Made by a program: the position numbers and the translations under genes. The notes beneath the pieces were generated by a model that was not told where the DNA came from, made no database searches, and saw only the letters and a program-made list of their open reading frames with translations. Shown in pieces: positions 50,671 to 61,907 of a stretch of DNA of 64,000 nt (positions are counted from its first letter, which is position 1; every line of letters begins with the position of its first letter). The stretch is taken from the NCBI GenBank assembly GCA_008694505.1, contig VZDJ01001247.1, positions 687,002 to 751,001 of the forward strand. Direction: 5' to 3'. Source of the stretch: Cyanoderma ruficeps (taxonomy: Eukaryota > Chordata > Aves > Passeriformes > Timaliidae).

Positions 50671-53600
50671 CCATGCTGGTGGGTTTTATTCCCAGTTAAC
50701 TGGGAAAAACATCCCTGCCAGATGAGTAGAAAATATCTCTACCAGAAATTAATCTGTTGATGCAAAAGGCGTATTTTTTTCCAACCCTCAAAGTTGGCAT
50801 TTTTGGAAGAATTGATAAAATAAAATCATTTCCCTCTCATTCGATTTTTTGTCATTGTTCTGGAAAACTTGGCTTCCACTGGGAGGAGTTTGGGCTTTTC
50901 CTCTGCCCCCTCAGCATCCCGTGGGTGTTGAGCAGCCAGGAATCAGTGACTGTGCTAATGTAAATATTGGCTTGCATTGTAAGCTCTGTGTCAAACAAAG
51001 CCAAATAAATGAGGGATTTATTCCCAGGTGCCATCCCACAGGCCCTGCTGTGCGTTGTACTCCCTGCCCTGAGCACCACCCAAAGGACATTTTCCAGTGA
51101 AGTTTATGACTGAAGCTCCCCCAGCTTTCTAAAACAGAACCAAGGACGTGGCTTGCAATGTTGTGCTCCTTAAGGTCGGCCTTGTGAATGGGGACAAGGG
51201 TTAAATTGACTTTTTGGAGCCCTTCCAGCACAATCTGCTGTTTTCTGCCTTCTGCATGACACAGCAGGTGGCAAGGCTTGTGTTCACCTTTTGTATCACG
51301 TCTTGTAAGTGTGGAAGGAGCTTTATTTTTAACTGTGTCAGCTGCACAGCCCAGTCAGTAACTCACTGGGACACACCAGGTTCAAACACACGGGATTTCT
51401 TTCTCAGATGCCTTGGCTGTACGTGGGTTTATACACATCTGTGAATAATTTCTGTGTGCATACACATTCTGTGTTTATGCACGGAAATTTCTGCCTTCCG
51501 TTTCTCCAAGTTACCAATCAGAGTTTCATATTTAAAACAAATTAATCATGTTTCTCGCCATAAAAAACTGCAACAAGCAAAATCTTGTCTCTCCAACAGT
51601 AGCCAGAGAAAAGAGATCATTTTTGGCCTGGAAATGCTGAAGTCCAGCTTGAGTTGCTTGATCTGTTTCTGACAGGAGCTGAGATTTATTATCTGTGAGC
51701 TTTGATTTCATGGGATTCAAGATTAACCCCTCCTTATTAATCCTTTTATAAAGTCTCAGAAGGGTTAAGCGGTTTAAGTTTTGTGCTTCTTTATTTTGCC
51801 CTATATAAATCACAATTATTGTTTTAAAAATATACATTGTGTATAGATATGTTTAACTCAGCCCAGTCAGAGAAAGGCAACTTTGAACTTGCCCCATTCT
51901 TCACAGACTAAAGCAGAGAGAGGGAATAAAAAGCACTCTGGCACAATGCACGTGATACCAGCAACTAAAGTTCAAACTAAAGAGTCTGAAACCAGTATCT
52001 ATTTTATGGTTAAATCCATATTAGTGTCACACTTCAACATACAGCTCCAAAAGCAAGAAAGAATGGGCTCCTTTGTGAATTTTACCGCAGGTAAATGAAT
52101 AAAAATGATGGTAAGGGAGATGAGGATTGCTTAGGTCTTGATCCTCTCTATAAATGTTAATTTTGTAAATGTTTGTATAAGTCAATCAAAGCATTTCTGT
52201 TAAAATTTAAGCACAAAGGAAGTATTTACACACCTGCAGGAGAAATGGGAGAGGTTAAGCACCAACCATGTTGTTACTTAGGAGCTTTATAATATTTCTA
52301 GAGACCAGTTCCTCTCGTCCTACTGTCTGTTTTTTTTGCTGGCGACATCTAAGTCCTTCATCATTCCCAAATCAATTTGAGCTCTGAGAGCAGTGGAACC
52401 ATGGAAAAAGACATGAAATCAGGGATGATCTCCTCAGAAAGGCTCTTCAGGTGACACTTGTGCCACTTTGGAGACATCAGGGGACAGCTGCTGGGGGTCT
52501 TGGCTCTTTTGCTCTGACAACGAGGTGATCTATCTCAAAACATTCATTTCCTTTATGCAGCAGGAACAACCAAGTGAATCTTCATCCTGTTATCATGAAT
52601 TTCTCAAAACACTTTTCTGTCCCCTGACAAAGAGGAACTTTGCCCAATGGTTGGACACCTCACGGGCTGCACTTATGGCCCCATGGAAAAAAACATAGTG
52701 AATCACCGCTGACTTTTCTGGAATCCCCAAGGTCTCTAAAGGTCATTATTCACTGAAAAACATACCCAAATATTTTCAGCTTATGGTCATGTCATATTCC
52801 CATGGTGCTTTTAAAGATACTAATTACAGGCTCTCCTTTATTACACGGAATTGTAATTTTTTTATTTTTTTTTACAGGATGAAGAATGTTCCAGGAAGTG
52901 AAGAGATGCAAAAAGGGTGAGAGCAGGAGGCAATTCATGGAAATGCCCTGCTTGATCTTTCTTTGTGGAAAATAGAGAAAATAAAACAAGTTACATAAGA
53001 TTTTATCAGTTAAAATAATCAGATTTTACACTCAGCATTAACCAAGACAATGGATAGTTAATAAATGATCTCATATTAAATCTATATTTGGAGTCTTACT
53101 GAAACAAGTTCATTTCTCTAAAAATACAAGAGCTGCCACTACTCTGTGCTTAAATCTGTCTGATCTAACAAAATAAATCCATTTCCAACCAGTCAAGCAA
53201 GATGCATCCCTGTGTAGTAATCCATTCAAGCATGCAGATAACATCCATTATTTGATAGCAGCTTCTGGAACATTTGCTCCCAAAAGAAGGCATGCACTGA
53301 CAAGATAAATAAAGTACAAACTCACCAGTTTTAATTCCATAAAAAAAACCTGTCTGCAGGAAAGTGCTAATTTTCCCGAAGGTGGGAAAAAAAGAAGGTT
53401 TCACCTTGTATTAGAAACTACAGGTGGGTGTAAAGAGAGAAGAATGCCAAATTCTCAAATAACCTTCAAAGTCAGTTCTTCAGTCTAAATCACACAGTTT
53501 TGGATCTTAATTCTACCTGCAGGTGTCTGTTGGTTTCAAACAAAACCATCACAATCTTGTAAATTTCTTGCATTTGCTGCTGTCCTGGAACCAGAGGATA

Positions 53601-56600
53601 TGAAATGCTATAGGATCAACCACAGGAATTAGTTGTTTTATTGCTGAAAAGTGAGTGCCCCATGTTTTGTAGCAGGTAAGAGGGAATGGTCAGCACAGGG
53701 ATCTCTGGAAACTTTCCTGTCTGGATCTATCACCCCCAAATTATCAGCCACACCCTCTAACCACGTCCCACAGGATCAGGTGTTTATGACAATCTGCTGG
53801 ATTTTAAACCCTGTCGTGTTTCTGGTGCTACAAGTGCATGTAAATATCCTAATTATTAAACTGTTAATCAGATATGCCAGTTTGTGGCTTATCAGCATAT
53901 GCAAGAAGATAAAGATGATTACCTGTGAGTGCTGCCACCAGTTCCCAGCCATAAACAGGAGAATAATGGGGGTTTGAGCGTCACATTCCTCCCCAAACTC
54001 CTCCTTCAGATAAAACAGCACCAGCCCTTTTTGTCAATAGCTCCACCACGTCTTCATTGAATGAGTCTCTGTGTGCTCACCTCTGCTGGGGGAATTTTGG
54101 GGAAGCAAAGGGAAAAAACGTTTAACGATCTCAAGGTGCAGAAGATGAATAGTTTTGTCATTATCTATTGATTGAACACATATCTATGAACTATTCAAAT
54201 GTTAATTTCATTACCATGAAATTAGGAAAAGCTCAGCAAACATCCATTTTAAGACTGGTGTAGAAAATGCCAATATCTGCAACCAAATGACTTATGTCCT
54301 ATATATTTGTATATTTGTATGGGTGTACAAGGGGATAAGGAATCTATGTCTTCAATTCTGCTGTTTTCCTTGATATAGTATAATATAATATAATATNTAC
54401 AAAATAAAATACACTCATGGTTCTTTGCCAGTAATGAGATTATCCCTACAGACAAAATTACCCCACACTCAAAAGTGTAAAAAGACATAATAATAAAAAA
54501 AAGCATATTTGCTACTTTATTTACTTTGAAATCTGCTTGAAAATACAATCTGCAGAGGCCTGACCTCCCATTTTTCCTTCTTTTTTTTAATCCCTTCATG
54601 AAGGATTGCAGACAGCTGACTTTGGAGTCAGACACACAGAAGCCAATACCAATAAAACACGAATCGAACTTCAGCATAAGAATATATTTTAAAAACTGAG
54701 CTCCTCCCTCCTGAGGGCCAGGTTTTCAGAGTGTCCCTGGGATGGCCCTGAGTAGCTTCGTGTCCCAGGTCACTGGGTCACCAGTACAGAGCTGTGGATT
54801 GAAGCCCGAGGAGAAGCAATGGGATTATCCCAGCACCATGTCATAAAATATCTGGTCTTTTCCAAGGAGAGGCTCCTTCACCACTTTTGGGCAAGGCTGC
54901 TTTATCCAGCTTGGCTTCAGCTTTTTCCAGCTATGGCTTCAGCTGAAGCAGCACTCAGGAAACAAAACCTCCCGGGGTGAGGAATCCTTTGTGTCCATGC
55001 AAGGAGGGTGCAAAGCCCTGAGGTCTGTGGGGACTGGCCTTGGTCTGGGGTACTGTGAGAAATTCCCAGGGGTCAAGGACCACTTGTATAAACACACTTG
55101 CCTTGAATTCTGGGAGCAACACATCCCTACAAAACATGAGACCTTGGTGTCAGCCAGAGGTGCAGAGTGAAGGTGTCTATAGGGGAACAAAGAGAGGATT
55201 TCTGGAAATGATTTCCAGTGTATTGAGAAGGAAACCTCTCTGCAGTGAACACCTCCTCATTTCCTCCCAGGAAAGACATTGAGTGTAAATGTGATGTGGA
55301 GAGGTAAAGCCTGACAACCCAACCCATCCCATTTTCCTGGAGGAAGGCTGAAGGGTAAATACTAGGACAGAGGCAACAACAATATTTTTTTCATTTATAT
55401 ATAGAAAGGCTTTTTATATAATGATTTTCATTATGCTAGTAATGAGGCTTTTCTGTGCTGATAGGATCACTTCGACTATTAAAACATTTAGACAATTAGA
55501 GCATTATTAGACTGCTAAAACATTAATCAGAATAATCATAAATTTTTCATTTGGAGGTGCCTGTCTGCTGTGTTCCTTCTGCCTGTAACAAGCTTTTATT
55601 TCACCACGAGTTTGGGAGGAAATAACAAAGCAGCTGCTATCAAAGTTTCAGTCTGTATAAGACACAAACCAGTCTTTCCCAAGGATTAGGAAGCATTTTG
55701 AAGGTCCAGTCAGGCACTACAGACCAAAGCCACAGCAGATCTCCAGGGGAACATCAAGCCTAAATCCTCTCTGATGTCTCCTTTCAGTCTTCCAAGTGAT
55801 GTTACACCAAAAGCTGGGACAAAACCGAGATCAGAGTCATTTCTAGTGTTTGCAAAAAACATTCTGGGGAACAGAGACACACTGCTGAATTCCATTCCTA
55901 ATAGGTAGAAAACCTGTGATATTTCAGTGTGGCACTTCTGATTCCAAGTCAGATTTTATTTCTGACACAGCAACTCCCCCAAAGCATTTGACAAAAAAAT
56001 TTGTGAGTGACTGAGGCCATCACGATGTTAAATCTGGCATAAATATCTCAAAGAAATCCTGTTGTGCCTTGCTGTTTTTTGCTAGGGAGAAGAATTAGGG
56101 AAGTACCAAAGTCTCTGTAAGATGTTTCAGTATTGAGTGTAGGAGAGACAATGGCCAGTGGTGAGAAACTGCAGGGAGCTCTGGTGATTCTGTACATCTT
56201 GTCAAGATTAATCTGAATTTAGACATATGTAGAGTAACACTCAGAGAACAAAAAAAGCCTCATTTTCACACTCAGGACAAGTTAGGGAAAAAAAAAATAG
56301 AGACATGGCCTTTGGGCTGGACTGGTCAGCTCCAACGTTACCATTTTTGTGGACCAATCTGATGTTTTACCACTGTCCTTTCCATTGGTGTGACACCAGA
56401 CTTGTCTCTGTGAAGAGCTGACGCTGTCCCAGCACTTCACCCAGAAGGATCAAAGACCTCCAGAAACCCCATTTCAAGCTTAATTTGCTGTGGTTGCTCC
56501 TTGCTGCCACATGCCACTGCCGCAGGCATGTCCGGTTCCCTCCTGGTGAGCTGACACCCTGCCAGCCACAGGCTGGAAATTCAGTGATCATCCTCACAAA

Positions 56601-57087
56601 TTTTTGAACTGAAGAATTTCACCAGGAGAGCCTTGGGACAAAAAGTCTACTGCACACAGATGATAAGATCGAGAATACAGTAATTATTTTTCTAAAACAA
56701 AGCACTTTCATGACAAACTACTTGGTTTTATTAAGTTCACAGAAGCCTGAAATTAAACAGTGAAGAAGCTGAGGGAAAACAACAATCAAAAGCTCAGACA
56801 CCCAAACGCTCTCTCAGCTCTGAAAGAGTTTTGAGACCAAGGTTATCTCATCAGAATTATTTTCCTGCTATTAATTATAAAGATCTCTGCCTTGAAGTAC
56901 TGTCTCTGCCTTCATAATTTTATGCAGCCGTGATATTATTTTATCAAGATTAAGGATTAAAACACCATATAACTACCAGATAAAAATGCATCCAATCGTC
57001 ATTGTGCAAAAAAGACAATTTCACAGAGATGTTATCCATAGACAATTTATTTACCATCCTGTTCTTAATCAGATTATATTTTTAGGT

Positions 57088-57237
57088 GTCCCTGGATCCC
57101 TGGAAGTGTCCAGGGCCAGGTTGGATGGGGGTCAGAGCAACCTGGGACAGTGGAAGGTGTCCCTGCCCATGGCAGGGGGTGGCACTGGATGGGCTGTAAA
57201 ATTCCTTCCAATCCAAACCTTTCTGGGATTCTGAAAT
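57088..57237 (+). mobile_element. CR1 LINE 3'-end fragment
   Basis: 'ggatccctggaagtgtccag', 'ggtgtccctgcccatggcag' and 'attccttccaatccaaacct' match the sense CR1 terminus. Confidence 0.9.
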
Positions 57238-57304
57238 TGTCACAATGATAAGGCATATATGGCAACCAGAACTAAGGAACCCTGGCCAGGGTATTCGACA
57301 GAAA

Positions 57305-57412
57305 GTGAAGATAAAATAATGAAATAAAATTTTAAAATTTAATAAAATAAAAAATTTAAAATAATAAAAGAAAATTGAAAATAATGCAATACAATACAAT
57401 AAAAATAACATC
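57305..57412. repeat. A-rich (AATAA)n low-complexity tract
   Basis: AATAAA, AAAATTTAA and (CAATA)n units with almost no G; it lies shortly after a CR1 3' end. Confidence 0.85.
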
Positions 57413-58114
57413 AGGACTGTGGTTTGCAAACTAAGGGAAACTATATCTCAAACGCCCTGGAACACAAAGCTCAAATTGCTTCTTTGTACTTGTTATTTAA
57501 TGGGCAAGTTCACACCACTTAGGAAGGAAGCACCCGAAGTGCCAAGGAAGTGATGGGGTTCTTCAATTTCCTTTGCCAGTCCATCTTGAGATGGCAGGAT
57601 TTTCCATTGAACTTGAAAATGTGAATTTGTATTGGATAAAGATATACTCCTTTTTAAAGCTTCTCATGCACAATCTTCTGTTTTCCCACTCTTCTAGCAT
57701 GTATAATCTAAGTGATTTGGTTAAAATTCACAAATTTAAATGAACAGATCAGACTTTTGTGCATGTCTCATCGAAGTTTGTTGTTGTTTGTTTCCCAGCT
57801 TTTAGACAGACAAAATTGCCCACTCTCTCTGAATGCTCAACCACCTGAATGCTTCAAAATAATTTTTGATTTACAGGACATCAGAAGTCTTCAAGCATTT
57901 CAAGTCTGAACATGACAATAGATTTCAGAAATCTGTTCTCCAGCGAGGCCCTGACAAGGCATCTTGACAGAGACAGAGAGAATGAAGAAAACCCCAGAAA
58001 ACTGGCATTAATACATCAGAATTCTGCTTTGTCATGTAAAAATCCCTCCCTGGATTGGGACTTTAAAATGTGCCTACTCTGTGCGGCAATAAAGAAATGT
58101 ATATTTTGTGTAAT
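57413..58114. other. Unique non-coding stretch
   Basis: No gene or repeat is recognised. Confidence 0.5.
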
Positions 58115-58154
58115 AATATATTGTGTAATTGTATGTTGTATTACACAATATATT
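58115..58154. repeat. Hairpin: 15-bp perfect inverted repeat, 10-base loop
   Basis: AATATATTGTGTAAT (58115-58129) is repeated as its exact reverse complement at 58140-58154, around the loop TGTATGTTGT. Confidence 0.9.
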
Positions 58155-58389
58155 GTATCTTTGGTAAGATTGTGTATATATTGAGTAAATATGTGTCCTT
58201 GGGGAATTCAACAGTGTAAAGAAAAGGGGTATTGACAAGTTTCTATATCTAACAGGCAAATGGAAAGTCAATATTGAATAGCAAAATCTTCAGATTGCAT
58301 TTTCATGATTATTCCAATTACGAAGAACTTTGTGATTGATTCACGAGTTCTAATGTAGCAATATTGAAGAAAATGGCAGATGTTATGTA
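58155..58389. other. Short unique spacer
   Basis: This AT-rich non-coding sequence lies between the hairpin and a CR1 fragment; nothing is recognised. Confidence 0.5.
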
Positions 58390-58479
58390 GAATCACAGAG
58401 TAATTAAGGTTGAAAAAGGCCTCCAAGACCATTTGAGTCAAATCTGTGATCCCTCTGCGGAGCCTTCCCGCCCTCCAGC
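58390..58479 (-). mobile_element. CR1 fragment, left part of a split copy
   Basis: 'gaatcacagagtaattaagg' and 'ttgaaaaaggcctccaagac' match a CR1 3' end of the 'gttggaaaagacctc' type in reverse. The LTR at 58480 interrupts it. Confidence 0.65.
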
Positions 58480-58925
58480 TGATGCCTTGAGTTGTATCTT
58501 TCATGTTTTTCACATTCTGTGCTGCCCAAGGGTGCAGTTCTGAGCCTCACATTCAGTGTCACTCAGCTCTTCACAGAGCAGGGAGACAAAACAAATCCTT
58601 TTCCTGCTGAAGACCAAGGACAACTTTCAGGCCTAGCAGCACAAACAAGGGTGGACTGAAGGGAGGAACAAGAAGGATGGGACCTCACAACCTGGAGCTG
58701 TAATTGGACGATTAAATCCCAACATGCAAATGGACTGAAAGTTATAAAAGTGTGAGACCTCGTGACTAGTCAGCCATTTTGTGACCATTTTGGGTTCGCC
58801 TTGGGTGTAGCCCTGATCAGGCCCTGTCCTGTCCAAGGTGTATCCTGGAGGCCTTTCAATAAATCTCTACTTTATTCTCCAGCTCTGCCCAGTCTCTGTT
58901 CCAGGTCAGCCTTCCCAAGGCATCA
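58480..58925 (+). mobile_element. Solo retroviral LTR, family 1, copy 3
   Basis: This 446-bp copy starts TGATGCCTT and ends AAGGCATCA. It is flanked by the 4-bp direct repeat CAGC (58476-58479 and 58926-58929). In sense on +: an inverted CCAAT box (ATTGG) near 58703, octamer ATGCAAAT at 58724-58731, TATA box at 58743-58749 and AATAAA at 58858-58863. The ends, length and promoter match copies 1 and 2. Both flanks look like CR1, so it is nested in an older LINE. Confidence 0.88.
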
Positions 58926-58975
58926 CAGCAGATCCACATCCCACCCAGCCTGGTGTTACCTGTGACCTTACTTAT
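58926..58975 (-). mobile_element. CR1 fragment, right part of a split copy
   Basis: 'cagatccacatcccacccag' and 'cctggtgttacctgtgacct' resemble the reverse of a CR1 stretch further 5' in the element (typically 'cacccagcttggtgtcatct'). Confidence 0.55.
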
Positions 58976-60331
58976 ATGCATATGTAGTGTCCTGAAATCA
59001 GAGCTATTAACACTTCAAAAATTCATATAAAAACCAGCATTACTGCAATTTTGAAGGAGTTTATTTTCTTTGCCATTTCTAGCTTCCAGTATACCTGCAA
59101 CATCCAAAACTTTTTTAATTCCAGAAAAAACATCACAATGTATGATGGTAACAATGCATAAATGTGACCACGAATTCCCAGAAATGTTTAAAGTCTTTAG
59201 TAGACATTTTTTGTCTCACCTCATGCAGTTTTGTCTATTTAATGCAGCTCAACTGACACAAATCAGAGGAGAAGTGAGATAATTTGAAGATCTGATTCAG
59301 GAGAACCTGTCATCAATCAATTTGATTCCTGTGGTGGTTTTGAGGAGAGCTGTTAACAGAATGAGCAATCTCAACATTTTCTTTATGCTGGTTTTATTCT
59401 GCCCATTGATTTTGTGTCAGGCAGAGCACAGGAAAGACTTGCTCACGTGTAACAATGGTGTTTCTGTCAGGCATCAGTGGTGGGCACTAACTTCCACAGA
59501 AGAAGGGCTGAGTACATGTAGAACTGGGATCTCAACTTTAAATTACTCAAATATTTCAATTTTGAGAGTCTGTTCGAAATTAATACACTCAGCAGATATA
59601 AATCCCCAGAAGCATTTCAGGAGTTTCTTACAGAAACCAACAGCGGAATCATTCTTGTTAGATTCCTCCTGGAAAAGAAAACAAGATGAAAGCAAAACCT
59701 CCCAAGCTTAATTGGGAAGGATTCATATTTGTGACAGACATTTAAAGACAGAGAATTTGGAGAAAATGCTTCTCAAAAATGTTGTTCTGAAGTTTTATAC
59801 CAGTTCTTTCTTTCAATGCTGGAGCTTACTCAGGAGCTCGTGTTCAAATCCTGGATTTAGCGCTGGCAAGTTTGACATTTCCAAGAACTCTTTAATGTGT
59901 GACAAATCTTCCCAGTGCTTCATTACAGAGCCTTGCCTTTGACAGGCAAATCTACATCAAACTGGATTTCTTTTTTCCTTTTTGGGTGAAAGAACCAAGC
60001 AATAAGGACAACAGGTGGAATGTCAGGAATGTGTTACATTAAAATGCCATTCAAGTCAATCTAAAATTTACTTTATTTTAATTATTATCTTCTAAGAGAG
60101 GAAAACATCTTCAGCAAATGGTCATGCTGGAATGCAGGAATAAAAGCATGTTTTTCTGAAAACACTCTCTCTATTCAGACTTAGAAATGACCAGTAATCA
60201 GGAAAACTAATAAATTAATTTAATGCAAAATTGCAGAGAAAACACGCACACAAAAATATTCCAGACATCTGTTTTAGAAACCCTCACAAACTGAGCAGCT
60301 CTTTTCATAACCCTTGTGCTTCTCTGACCTA
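58976..60331. other. Unique non-coding stretch
   Basis: No supported gene. An open frame from the ATG at 59361 to 59711 (about 117 codons) begins with a hydrophobic, signal-peptide-like segment but has no other feature. A second frame follows at 59712. Confidence 0.45.
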
Positions 60332-60368
60332 ACATGTCTCAGATCAGCTGAGATCAGCTGAGACATGT
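60332..60368. repeat. Hairpin with tandem E-boxes
   Basis: ACATGTCTCAG (60332-60342) pairs perfectly with CTGAGACATGT (60358-60368) around 15 bases. The centre holds two copies of the 10-base unit GATCAGCTGA, each containing the E-box CAGCTG. Confidence 0.9.
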
Positions 60369-60579
60369 GAATGCTGAAATAAAGGATGGGATGGCTGTGA
60401 GGCAAAGGTAACTCCACGGCAATAAGAGAATGAGGAAACTAAATAAATAATATGGACAACTGGATAAAGCCAGTAAGGACAAGGCAGGTTAAAAAGAAAA
60501 AAAAAAAAGGTTCCACTGGAGAAAATAAGACAGTCTGGATTTTTGTTTTTCAACATAGACATATTACTGGAAAAAAGAT

Positions 60580-60684
60580 TTCAGAGCATGCATCTGTTTT
60601 TTTTTTTTCTTCATTCCTCATCCTTTGCCACATTACAATGTGATAAAATCTATAGCAGAATTTAGGCAGACTGAAGGTCATGGA
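60580..60684. repeat. CR1 3' flank shared with 11706-11807
   Basis: Same order and nearly the same bases as at 11706: 'ttcagagcatgcatct', 'cacattacaatg.gataaaa' and 'tctatagcagaatttaggca', leading into a CR1 terminus. Confidence 0.8.
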
Positions 60685-60936
60685 GTCATAGAATCCCAGA
60701 ATGATTTGAGTGGGAAGGGACCTGGAAGCTGATCTCATTCTACCCCTGCCATGGGCAGAGACACCTTCCACTAGCCCAAGTTGCTCCAAGCCCTGTCCAG
60801 CCTGGCCTTGGACACTGCCAGGGGTCCAGGGGCAGCCACAGCTTCTCTGGCCACCCTGTGCCAGGGCACCCTCAGAGGGAATAATTCCTTCCCAATGTGT
60901 GATAAAAAACAATCTTCTCTCAGTTCAAAGCCATTC
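60685..60936 (-). mobile_element. CR1 LINE 3' part
   Basis: On + it reads 'catagaatcccagaatgatt', 'ctcattctacccctgccatg', 'ccaggggtccaggggcagcc' and 'aattccttcccaat'. It is closest to the copy at 11808 and shares its 'gaagctgatctcattctacc' variant. The open frame at 60710-61183 is antisense CR1. Confidence 0.88.
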
Positions 60937-61465
60937 AGATGGGCTGACTGAGCATTACAGTTTAATTCTATTACATGCCAAGGAAGAAACCAGTGTCGGC
61001 GTTGACAGAAACACAGCTCATCCCAACATCATTCTCCCACACCATTTTTACCCTTCCTTGGATCATCACAGAGAGCTCAGGAACATCCGATTGCTAATCC
61101 TGTCTTCACACCATTTGAATATGTTTTACAAAAAAAAAAAATTAATATCTGTGAAACTTACACAAATTTACAAATTCATATGACCAGCAGTCAGGTCATT
61201 GTTAGGAAATAAAACTGACTCATAGTAGTGCCAAGCTGGAAATTCTCTTTCTGGGTAAGTGTTGTGAAATTGTGGTTAATGCCCTGGGGTACTTAGGGAA
61301 ATCTAAAATTTGAAATGGCTTGTGGGATTAAGGGCATTAGAGGAATGGGTTTTGCTCTTTTGCAGGGGGTTAAATAGATTTCCTTCTTTCTCTCTGCTGA
61401 CCCCCAGCTCTAGATTTAGAAAGAAATTCTATATTGAGAGAGATCTTGGAAATTTATTCCCTTTT

Positions 61466-61573
61466 CATAGAATCATAGAATGGTTTGGGTGGGAAGGGAC
61501 GTTAATCTTAATCTCATTCTACCCCCTGCCAAGGGCAGGGACAGCTTCCTCTAGACCAGGTTGCTGTAAGCAC
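61466..61573 (-). mobile_element. CR1 LINE 3'-end fragment
   Basis: On + it reads 'catagaatcatagaatggtt', 'ctcattctaccccctgccaa' and 'ctctagaccaggttgctgta'. The two terminal ATAGAATC units are intact. Confidence 0.88.
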
Positions 61574-61810
61574 AGAAATCTTTTCTTTATTACTTTGATA
61601 TCTTTCAATTTTTAGTGGGAAAAGTGCAAATTCTTGGTCTAACTTGTCACTCACATCTCCAATAATTCACCAAAGCACAAGACACCTGAACTTAGAGCTA
61701 ACTGCATTTCGTGTTCTATTTCAATAACATTTAAATAGAAAAATGTCAAGTTCCTGGCACCAAAATATCTTCCAGAAACATGTTTTGGTGAGTGGTTTTT
61801 GAGGTGCTGT

Positions 61811-61907
61811 CATAGCACTGGCTCACCCTTTCTGTGAATACATTTTTCCTGATATCCAACTTGAAGCTTCCCTGGCACAACCTGAGGCCATTTCCTCTCC
61901 CCCTGCC
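61811..61907 (-). mobile_element. CR1 fragment lacking the terminus
   Basis: 'ctcaccctttctgtgaatac', 'ttttcctgatatccaacttg', 'cttccctggcacaacctgag' and 'gccatttcctctcc' match the reverse of a CR1 stretch about 200-300 bases from the 3' end. Confidence 0.7.

Larger units (their letters stand above)
49133..57087. other. Unique stretch with two CR1 fragments
   Basis: No gene is seen in about 8 kb. A (TATAA)n microsatellite with one unresolved base lies at about 54374-54400, poly-T at 52857-52874 and poly-A at about 56288. All open frames are short or lack motifs. Confidence 0.5.

Noticed and set aside
60710..61183. 157-codon open frame on +
   Set aside because: The first half is the antisense strand of a CR1 3' end, which is non-coding; the rest has no motif.
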